From an uncultured Porphyromonadaceae bacterium (GTDB lineage: Bacteria > Bacteroidota > Bacteroidia > Bacteroidales > Muribaculaceae), in assembly GCA_947166165.1 (NCBI GenBank), contig CAMVDK010000156.1, positions 1-7,414 of the forward strand: DNA of 7,414 nucleotides, given 5' to 3'. The position numbers were made by a program, and so were the translations under genes. The notes beneath the pieces are model-generated. The model made no database searches. It was not told where the DNA came from and was given only the letters and a program-made list of their open reading frames with translations. Of the stretch, positions 1 to 5,041 are shown piece by piece (position 1 is the stretch's first letter; each line of letters begins with the position of its first letter).

Positions 1-2
1 GC

Positions 3-170
3 TCAGCAATCAAGCCCAATTCGGCTCAAGCAATTTATAGAACCCACCCACATTTTTTGATGGGTCTATCGCTGAAGCGCGCCATGACCAGCGGTGGCAT
101 TGCCGACGAAGCGCCAGAAGCAGCCACCATCGCCGCACGGCGCGGCAAAGCGCACAAAATTAGTGATTAA
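3..170 (+). CDS. Possible C-terminal end of a convergent gene (partial at left edge)
   Basis: This plus-strand frame is open from the window edge to a TAA at 168-170, giving 55 codons. It is the only frame on either strand in this stretch that stays open to the edge. The C-terminal residues run RAMTSGGIADEAPEAATIAA and then a basic tail ending HKISD. I do not recognise the family. Third-position GC looks intermediate, lower than in the strong genes of the window, so chance openness is quite possible. If real, it would be convergent with the minus-strand gene ending at 285, with the terminator at 211-259 between them. No clear plus-strand terminator follows it. Confidence 0.25.
   Translation, partial: SAIKPNSAQAIYRTHPHFLMGLSLKRAMTSGGIADEAPEAATIAARRGKAHKISD
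155..162 (-). promoter_or_regulatory. Weak candidate -7 promoter box (TAATTTTG)
   Basis: The minus strand reads TAATTTTG here, matching the Bacteroidetes -7 consensus TAnnTTTG. No convincing -33 TTTG sits at the usual distance. Downstream on the minus strand all three frames meet a stop before the window edge, the longest ATG reading being about 31 codons. The box therefore has no visible gene to serve inside the window. It may be chance, or may start a leader for a gene beyond the left edge. Confidence 0.2.
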
Positions 171-210
171 TCTTCAATTGCCAGCAATATCAAGCAACAA
201 AATGCGACAA

Positions 211-259
211 AAAAATCCGGGCAGGCTGCCCGATTCTCTCGAGCGAGTCTGTCCGGATT
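211..259 (-). terminator. Rho-independent terminator of the 285-1115 gene
   Basis: On the minus strand the stem CGGGCA (232-227) pairs with TGCCCG (223-218) around a GCC loop. It is followed by GGA and a run of T that includes 215-209. An alternative longer pairing joins AATCCGG (259-253) with CCGGATT (220-214), enclosing the small hairpin region; the two folds compete for 218-220. The element lies about 25 nt past the stop codon. An almost identical copy follows the gene at 1586-2557. Confidence 0.72.
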
Positions 260-440
260 GTGCGGCGGGCAGTGGGCCTGCGGCTCACTTGACCACCTTG
301 GCAGTGCTGGTGGTGCCGTCGGTGTAGCGGGTCACCTTCACATTCACGCCCTCGAAGGGATTGGCGCTCTGCTGGCCGGCCATGTTGTAGTAGCTCACGC
401 CGGCAACGGCCTTGTCGGTGTTCACGTCGGCGACGGCGGT
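211..440 (-). repeat. Copy 1 of the sorting-domain-plus-terminator DNA repeat
   Basis: This block covers the terminator, the stop context and the last ~50 codons of the 285-1115 gene. It aligns with 1512-1738. Positions 211-302 match 1512-1603 with a single difference (C270 versus T1571). Positions 311-336 are identical to 1612-1637. Positions 369-440 match 1667-1738 with two differences, both silent. Between 337 and 368 the copies diverge and differ by one codon. The identity includes about 74 nt of non-coding sequence, so protein-level selection alone does not explain it. Confidence 0.9.
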
Positions 441-1115
441 ACCTTCGACCGCCTCATAGGTAAACACAGTGTTTGGACAGAAAGGCCCAGAGACATAAAT
501 ACCCTGGTCGCTGCTAGGCGCTGGGTTGAAACCGCTGATTTGTTCGTCTTTAGCCCAACGCCAAGCGATGCAGCGATGCTCGTTCACAGGATCGTTGAAA
601 CCGGCAAAGTAACACCAGCCTGAATATTGCGATGGCACCGTGTTGCGGATGTCCACCACGATGTTGCCTCCTTCGTAAACGAAGGGGGTCGACAGCGGGA
701 ATGTAATCCAATCGCCGGCCGAGTAGGGGGCAAGTTCCACATTGCCATAAACAGGTGCATCGTAGTCAACCAACAAAATCGACGTGTCTTCTGATTTGCC
801 ATCGTTACCCTCGTCTTCGAAGCGAGTGGCATCTGTGTGAATGATGCGCACGTTGAAGTTACCGCCGTAGCCATAATTCTCAACGCAGTGATACGACAAT
901 GCGACAATCTGGTCACCAGGATTGAGCCCCAGCTCTTCAGCATAATAGATCACTTCGTTGCCCTGATACGTGTCCATCCACCAATTGATAATTGGGTGTA
1001 CTTCGCTCAATTCTGTTCCGTCGCCCACCTGCACGGTGCGCGTCTCGGCCGCCGTGGCTGGCAGCATACATGCCAAAGCCAGCAAGGCTGTAAAGCATAA
1101 ATAGAAGTGTTTCAT
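285..1115 (-). CDS. Secreted beta-sandwich-like protein with T9SS-like C-terminal sorting domain
   Basis: The protein has 276 residues from the ATG at 1115. An upstream in-frame ATG at 1184 is rejected because it would place 23 polar residues before an obvious signal peptide and would include the promoter box. Residues 1-23 form a Sec signal, probably cut after ATAA. Residues 24-222 carry WWMDTYQGNEVIYYAEELG, a PGDQIVALSYH segment, and a GDWITFPLSTPFVYEGGNIV segment (about 135-154). In style these recall the jelly-roll domains that Bacteroidetes secreted proteins place before sorting domains. Residues 227-276 are the sorting domain, with YYNMAGQQ and a terminal TAKVVK. A T9SS cargo would cross the outer membrane and be attached at the surface or released. 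The gene is its own transcription unit, separated from the B12 operon by a terminator and with its own -7 box. Its body looks less GC-rich than its C-terminal cassette. The specific function is unknown. Confidence 0.85.
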   Translation of the reverse strand: MKHFYLCFTALLALACMLPATAAETRTVQVGDGTELSEVHPIINWWMDTYQGNEVIYYAEELGLNPGDQIVALSYHCVENYGYGGNFNVRIIHTDATRFEDEGNDGKSEDTSILLVDYDAPVYGNVELAPYSAGDWITFPLSTPFVYEGGNIVVDIRNTVPSQYSGWCYFAGFNDPVNEHRCIAWRWAKDEQISGFNPAPSSDQGIYVSGPFCPNTVFTYEAVEGTAVADVNTDKAVAGVSYYNMAGQQSANPFEGVNVKVTRYTDGTTSTAKVVK

Positions 1116-1181
1116 AAAAATAAAGTTTTTGTTTGCGCCTACTCTGTTATGGGATTTTCGGCATTTTCCCGATTTTGGCTG

Positions 1182-1189
1182 CAAAATTA
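1182..1189 (-). promoter_or_regulatory. -7 promoter box for the 285-1115 gene
   Basis: The minus strand reads TAATTTTG, an exact match to the Bacteroidetes TAnnTTTG -7 element, extended as TAATTTTGCAGC. The same 12 nt occur at the riboswitch promoter (7302-7313). Transcription would start near 1175, leaving a leader of about 60 nt before the ATG at 1115. I find no clear TTTG at -33, which may point to activator dependence. Confidence 0.6.
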
Positions 1190-1226
1190 CAATGCTTGTT
1201 TGGATTTGGTTGTATCATTCTCTATT

Positions 1227-1294
1227 TCATTTCATTAGCACTTCGCATCATTTAGTATCATTTTATCGAAAAATAGTTTCATTTAGTCTCATTT
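1227..1294 (-). promoter_or_regulatory. Phased TCATTT hexamer array upstream of the 285-1115 gene promoter
   Basis: TCATTT occurs on the plus strand (AAATGA on the minus strand) at 1227, 1248, 1258, 1279 and 1289, with spacings of 21, 10, 21 and 10 bp. All five therefore lie close to one face of the helix. Two larger direct repeats, 1246-1266 and 1277-1297, match at 16 of 21 positions and start 31 bp apart. The array ends 38 bp upstream of the -7 box. This placement suits an activator or repressor site, or intrinsic curvature. No known regulator motif is recognised. Confidence 0.4.
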
Positions 1295-1419
1295 GGTGCC
1301 GCTTAAATAATTTTAAATGTTTTTGCTGCGATTTTGAGACGGCTATTCGGGGAAGAAAGTGGCTGCAAATTCCACTCATAAAGACGAAAAAAGAAGCGTG
1401 TCTAAAAAACTGCTTTGCG

Positions 1420-1427
1420 CAAACATA
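1420..1427 (-). promoter_or_regulatory. Second, weaker -7 box candidate (TATGTTTG)
   Basis: The minus strand reads TATGTTTG, which fits TAnnTTTG. A TTG lies 16 nt upstream, closer than the usual -33 distance. If used, it would give the 285-1115 gene a leader of about 300 nt that includes the hexamer array. It overlaps the palindrome TTTGCGCAAA at 1414-1423. Confidence 0.25.
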
Positions 1428-1511
1428 CGAACGCGAATGTCCCCAATTCTCAATCATCGAGCCCCATTCGCATAATCGGCCGAAACGAACTCAGTGGACG
1501 CAGTGGGATGT

Positions 1512-1560
1512 AAAAATCCGGGCAGGCTGCCCGATTCTCTCGAGCGAGTCTGTCCGGATT
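1512..1560 (-). terminator. Rho-independent terminator of the B12 operon
   Basis: This has the same fold as the element at 211-259: a 6-bp CGGGCA/TGCCCG stem with a 3-nt loop (1519-1533), then GGA and T5 on the minus strand. A competing outer pairing joins 1554-1560 with 1515-1521. It follows the stop codon of the DUF4465-type gene by about 25 nt. It separates that gene from the next minus-strand unit. Confidence 0.72.
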
Positions 1561-1738
1561 GTGCGGCGGGTAGTGGGCCTGCGGCTCACTTGACCACCTT
1601 GGCCGAGCGGCTGGTGCCGTCGGTGTAGCGGGTCACCTCGATGGTCAGGCCGCTGGGAGTGCTCACCTGCTGGCCGGCCATGTTGTAGTAGCTCACGCCG
1701 GCAACAGCCTTGTCGGTGTTCACATCGGCGACGGCGGT
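1512..1738 (-). repeat. Copy 2 of the sorting-domain-plus-terminator DNA repeat
   Basis: This is the counterpart of 211-440. It spans the terminator, the 3' untranslated stretch and the final ~50 codons of the 1586-2557 gene. The T-tract is shorter than in copy 1 (five T versus seven). One codon is missing relative to copy 1 within the divergent patch 1638-1666. Confidence 0.9.
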
Positions 1739-2557
1739 GACGGTGGGGTCAATCACCTGGAGCTTGTCGAGGCAGAAGTACTTGGCGGTGTTGATGCCCC
1801 ACTCGCTCTTGTCGCTCGAGTCCATGGTGAAGTTGATCTGGTCCACCTCGCCAAGGGCGCTCAGGTCCCACCAGGTCCACTGGTCGACGGCCTGGAGCTG
1901 GCCGTTGTTGTAGCTGGCGAGCATGAACTCGGCGGTGCCGGTCTCGTTGCCGTCGGCATCGATGCCATGGGCAATGAGCTTGAAGTAGTCGCCTTCCTGG
2001 TCGAAAGCGCGGGCGAAGCCGTCGCCGTTGGTGTAGCTGTAGTAGGGCCAGGTGTGGTTGGTGACGTAGACGCCCTGCACCTCATACTGCTTGCCGTCGT
2101 TGAACATCACGTTGCAGGCCTCGTAGGTTGCGCCGGCATAGTCGGAGCCATAGTAACCCACCAGGAAGGGAGCTTCGGCGTCGGCCTCGGCAATGCCGTC
2201 GGTGGCCACGATTTCGCCGTTCTCGGTCTTGACACCACCACCGGTGATGCTGTACCACTGGTGAGACACCCAGTCGCCACTCTCCGAGTACCAGTCGGTG
2301 TTGTCGCCGCTGCGGGTGATGGTGAAGCCGTCCCAGTACATGCCGCCCCACGAGCCGCCCAAGATGTGGGAGAACATGAAGGGCGAGAACTCGAAGTAAG
2401 GAATCTGGTCGTTGTAGGCTTCAGCCCACGAGCCGTCTTCGTTGTACTCGATGGTCTCGGGGTTGGCGGGGTTGGTGAGGTCGAGGGTGATCACCTCTTG
2501 AGCACTCACGCCTGCTGCCAGAAGTGCGGCAGCTGCAAGGGTAAAGATTTTCTTCAT
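1586..2557 (-). CDS. DUF4465-type secreted protein with T9SS-like C-terminal domain
   Basis: The protein has 323 residues. Residues 1-19 are a clean Sec signal (MKKIFTLAAAALLAAGVSA), cut before QEV. Residues ~20-270 resemble DUF4465, a family of Bacteroidetes secreted proteins of unknown function. The telling segments are WDGFTITRSGDNTDWY (75-90), GVYVTNHTWPYYSYTNGDGF (162-181), a WTWWDLSALGEVDQINF segment (227-243), SSDKSEWGINTAKYFCLD (247-264) and the aspartate- and glycine-rich HGIDADGNETGTAEF. Residues 275-323 are a T9SS-like sorting domain with YYNMAGQQ and terminal SAKVVK. It begins 39 nt after the dockerin gene with no terminator or clear promoter between, so it is probably the last gene of the riboswitch-controlled B12 operon. 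A corrinoid-related role is inferred from position only. The DUF4465 assignment is from remembered motifs, not a search. Confidence 0.85.
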   Translation of the reverse strand: MKKIFTLAAAALLAAGVSAQEVITLDLTNPANPETIEYNEDGSWAEAYNDQIPYFEFSPFMFSHILGGSWGGMYWDGFTITRSGDNTDWYSESGDWVSHQWYSITGGGVKTENGEIVATDGIAEADAEAPFLVGYYGSDYAGATYEACNVMFNDGKQYEVQGVYVTNHTWPYYSYTNGDGFARAFDQEGDYFKLIAHGIDADGNETGTAEFMLASYNNGQLQAVDQWTWWDLSALGEVDQINFTMDSSDKSEWGINTAKYFCLDKLQVIDPTVTAVADVNTDKAVAGVSYYNMAGQQVSTPSGLTIEVTRYTDGTSRSAKVVK

Positions 2558-2596
2558 AATAAAACTGAATTAAAGGGTTATGGTAATAAATATGAG

Positions 2597-3823
2597 TTAT
2601 CCTTTGTGGAGAATGATGTTGATCAGGGCGTTCATGTCGTCGACATCGACGGTGCCGTCGGCATTCAGGTCGGCCAGTGCCTTGAGCGAGGCTTCCTGGT
2701 TCTTGCCCACGATGATGTTGATGATGAGGTTCATGTCGTCGACATCGACAGTGGCGTCGCCGTTGAGGTCGCCCGCCACGGCCGGTTCGGGTTCGGCCAC
2801 GGCATCGGGGTGCAGGTCGATTCCGCCGCACACCTCGGTGCTGGTCTCGCCCAGCCAGCCGCACTGCTGCAGCATGGCGCTGTAGACCTTGATGAAATCC
2901 ACCTGGGCGAGATGCACCGGTGTGCCGGCCTCGTCGACGGCCCACTCGATGTTGAAGCCCAGGTTCTGGTTGCTCTGCTGGCTGCCGCTCACGTAGCCAT
3001 AGGCATAGTCGGGACGGTTGTCCACATAGCCCCAGCCCATGAAATACTGCACCCAGTATTCGCCCGTCTCGCGTTCGTTGACGGCGTTGCCAGGCAACTT
3101 GGTGCCGGTGAACGTGAGCGTTTCGCCCTCGGCCCAGCCCGGCCAGTAACTCTGGGCGTGGAAGCTGTTGCGCGCCACGTGGCCCTCTTGCAGGCTGTCG
3201 ACGCTGTTGCTCGTCCAGCGGATGTACTCGGTGTCGGTGATGAACATGCTGTTAGGGTCGGGAACAGGCGTTTTGTCCTCGTCGGGTTTGTAGTAGGTGA
3301 TGGTGAAATGCTTTTGAGTGCGTGGATTGCTGTAATCGCTTCCGGCCAGTTCATACCACGGGTCGTCGGGCAGGCCGTTGCCGTTGAGGTCGCGGCTCAC
3401 CATCACGATGCCGGGCTCGCAGCTGCCGCCGCTCACCTTGAGGCTGTCGGAGCCGAAGGCGTTGCCGAAAACCTGGAAATCGAGTTCGCCGGCCACGTTC
3501 ACCACCGGGTGGTCGAAGCCGAACACCACATAGCCGCCGAAACTGCCCAGGCTGATGAGTCCTGGCTTGACGATGGTGATGGTGTCGGTGATGATGGTGC
3601 CGTCGAGCCGCTCCATGCGACGCACGCTGTCGAGGCCGCAGATGGCCTTTTCGACGCGGGCCATCACGGTGGCGCGGCTGTCGCCTGGCTCGCACTGCGG
3701 CGAGGAGTTGACAAACTGCCCCGGGGCCGGCATGAAGTCGTACACGCGGGTGATGTAAGGCTTGTTTTGGCCGTGCAACATCAGTGTTGCCATCATGGCC
3801 AGAGTGAATATCAGTCGTTTCAT
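2597..3823 (-). CDS. B12-locus cell-surface protein with C-terminal dockerin repeats
   Basis: The protein has 408 residues. Residues 1-19 are a Sec signal without a lipobox cysteine. Residues ~20-340 resemble the 'cell surface protein' that I recall beside btuB/btuG in Bacteroides. Key segments are YDFMPAPGQFVNSSP (28-42), LGSFGGYVVFGFDHPVVNV (92-110), EPGIVMVSRDLNGNGLPDD (136-154), YELAGSDY, SFHAQSYWPGW (220-230), FNIEWAVDEAGTPVHL (290-305) and CGWLGETSTEV (321-331). After an AEPEPAVA linker come two dockerin-type calcium loops: D352-x-N354-x-D356-x-T358-x-D360-x-x-D363 and D385-x-N387-x-D389-x-T391-x-D393-x-x-D396, each followed by a hydrophobic helix. It starts 16 nt after btuG, so it is probably co-transcribed. 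The biochemical role is unknown. The dockerin implies binding to a cohesin-like partner or calcium-dependent folding. Confidence 0.88.
   Translation of the reverse strand: MKRLIFTLAMMATLMLHGQNKPYITRVYDFMPAPGQFVNSSPQCEPGDSRATVMARVEKAICGLDSVRRMERLDGTIITDTITIVKPGLISLGSFGGYVVFGFDHPVVNVAGELDFQVFGNAFGSDSLKVSGGSCEPGIVMVSRDLNGNGLPDDPWYELAGSDYSNPRTQKHFTITYYKPDEDKTPVPDPNSMFITDTEYIRWTSNSVDSLQEGHVARNSFHAQSYWPGWAEGETLTFTGTKLPGNAVNERETGEYWVQYFMGWGYVDNRPDYAYGYVSGSQQSNQNLGFNIEWAVDEAGTPVHLAQVDFIKVYSAMLQQCGWLGETSTEVCGGIDLHPDAVAEPEPAVAGDLNGDATVDVDDMNLIINIIVGKNQEASLKALADLNADGTVDVDDMNALINIILHKG
2631..2749 (-). repeat. Duplicated dockerin loop coding repeat
   Basis: The 20 bases at 2631-2650 recur exactly at 2730-2749, 99 nt (33 codons) apart and in the same frame. 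They encode the VDVDDMN core of each calcium loop. Flanking bases are similar but not identical. This is the expected internal duplication of a dockerin, with unusually high DNA identity in the core. Confidence 0.75.
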
Positions 3824-3839
3824 ATCGGATGATTGTTTG

Positions 3840-5039
3840 TTATTTTTCGTTCACATTGTTGCCTAAAAACACGAAGTGGGCCGGGATGTCGCCCGTGAGC
3901 AGGTCCCACTTTCGGTGGCCATCGGGGTCGAAGCAGTAGAGCCGGCCAGGGGTGACATAGTTCTTGGCGTCGGTGACCATGATGTCTTTGGTGATGGGGT
4001 TGACGGCGATGCCATAGGGCTGGACAATCGACTGCTCGGTGCCGTCGGTGATGAATCGCTCGTTGACCACACGCATCTCGAGGGTGTTGATGATTTGGTA
4101 GGTGGCCGTGCGGTAGGTGTCGCTGATTTTGCTGTACTCGCTGCTGACCACGTAGAGCGAGTCGCCGTCGAGCCACATGTTGCCCACGGGGCAGTCGAGC
4201 GTGGCCACAATGCGGCGTTTGCGCGTGTCGTAGGCATAGATGTTGCTGCCGGCAGTGTAGTAGTCGCCGCGCGACGAAATCCACAGCACTCCCCGGCGGT
4301 CGGCCTTGACGTATTGCAGGTTGATGGCAATGGGGATGCGCTCCACCTCGGTGAAGGTGTCGATGTCGATGACCGAGATGGTGTTCTCGTAGTTGTTGGG
4401 GTTGTAGCCGCCAGAGTTGGCCACGTAGATGCGGTCGCCGACAATCTCCAGCTCGTCGGGCTGGTAACCCACCAGGCAGCGGTCCACCACCTGCAGCGTG
4501 GCGGTGTCGACCTTGGCCACATAACCGATTTGCGACTGGCTGCCGTCGAACACGGTGGCCACGGGGCCGGCATAACTGGTCACGTAGGCATAGCCGCCGT
4601 GGAACTTGATGTAGCGGCAGTTGGGTATGTCGACCTGCCCGAGCCGCACCACGGTGTTCTTGTCCATGACTTCCACCTTGTTGGAGCAGTTGATCACGGC
4701 CCAGAGCTTGCTGCCGTAGATGCCGATGTCGTTGCCCACGTCGCCCAGTTCCATCACCACGCCATAGTTCTGGGCGCGGTAGATGTAGTTGTAGTATTTT
4801 CCTGTCTCGTAGTTGTAGAAGTCGATCGAGGCCTTGTTGCTGTTCATGTTGGCCTCGTTGAGCAGGTAGAAGCCCTTGACGCTGGTGTACTCGGGCATGG
4901 TCACGGGCACAGCGTCGGGGATGTAGATGGGTTCGTCCTCGCGGCATCCCGCCAGCAGCAGCGTCAACTGGACCAGTGCTCCCGCCAGAACCAGCGAGCT
5001 GCTCATAAAGGCCATTGTATGATGTAGTTTGGTGCTCAT
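3840..5039 (-). CDS. btuG: BtuG-like surface corrinoid-binding beta-propeller lipoprotein
   Basis: The protein has 399 residues from the ATG at 5039. This start sits 2 nt past the btuB stop and gives a proper signal peptide; the frame extends upstream into btuB, but that part is a shadow. Residues 1-31 are a lipoprotein signal ending LLLAG-C32. C32 is followed by REDE, an acidic stretch like the Bacteroidetes surface-export signal. Residues ~50-395 form a YncE/DUF5074-type beta-propeller with recurring blade strands such as GFYLLNEANMNS (56-67), YIKFHGGYAYVTSYAGPVAT (143-162), a GYQPDELEIVGDRIYVANSG segment with GGYNPNN (191-216), TISVIDIDTF (220-229), GVLWISSRGDYY, and QPYGIAVNPITKDIMVTDAK (340-359). 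In Bacteroides, BtuG proteins are surface lipoproteins that bind cobalamin very tightly and sit as a lid on BtuB. Gene order and coupling match that. Residues contacting corrinoid cannot be assigned by eye. Confidence 0.9.
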   Translation of the reverse strand: MSTKLHHTMAFMSSSLVLAGALVQLTLLLAGCREDEPIYIPDAVPVTMPEYTSVKGFYLLNEANMNSNKASIDFYNYETGKYYNYIYRAQNYGVVMELGDVGNDIGIYGSKLWAVINCSNKVEVMDKNTVVRLGQVDIPNCRYIKFHGGYAYVTSYAGPVATVFDGSQSQIGYVAKVDTATLQVVDRCLVGYQPDELEIVGDRIYVANSGGYNPNNYENTISVIDIDTFTEVERIPIAINLQYVKADRRGVLWISSRGDYYTAGSNIYAYDTRKRRIVATLDCPVGNMWLDGDSLYVVSSEYSKISDTYRTATYQIINTLEMRVVNERFITDGTEQSIVQPYGIAVNPITKDIMVTDAKNYVTPGRLYCFDPDGHRKWDLLTGDIPAHFVFLGNNVNEK

Positions 5040-5041
5040 CG

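Larger units (their letters stand above)
1116..1585. other. 470-nt intergenic region between two minus-strand genes
   Basis: I see no convincing gene here. The open frames on both strands lack coding character and overlap AT-rich sequence. From the left it contains the short leader and -7 box of the 285-1115 gene (1182-1189), the AT-rich hexamer array (1227-1294), a second weaker -7 box (1420-1427) next to the perfect palindrome TTTGCGCAAA (1414-1423), and the terminator repeat of the upstream gene (1512-1560). The stretch 1300-1410 shows nothing I can name. Confidence 0.7.

Noticed and set aside
94..327. Plus-strand frame starting with GTG
   Set aside because: It runs into the antisense of the sorting-domain cassette and the terminator repeat, with no domain.
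1116..1184. Upstream start for the 285-1115 gene
   Set aside because: It would add 23 polar residues before the signal peptide and overlap the -7 box and predicted transcription start.
1263..1457. Possible small minus-strand gene of 64 codons
   Set aside because: It is in an AT-rich intergenic stretch, contains the hexamer array, lacks a leader signal, and its composition does not look coding.
1129..1593. Plus-strand open frame of 154 codons across the intergenic region
   Set aside because: It runs through a promoter and a terminator of the minus-strand genes, with no start context or recognisable domain.
211..1738. The two near-identical blocks as ends of an insertion sequence or composite transposon
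   Set aside because: They are direct repeats that coincide with coding 3' ends and terminators. No transposase, inverted termini or target duplication is visible.
1967..3832. Long plus-strand open frame of 621 codons
   Set aside because: It lies antisense to two well-supported genes, its translation is a low-complexity run of V, A, G and H typical of the complement of high-GC3 coding DNA, and it shows no domain.
3876..5027. Plus-strand open frame of 383 codons
   Set aside because: It is antisense to btuG, has shadow composition, and has no promoter or leader.
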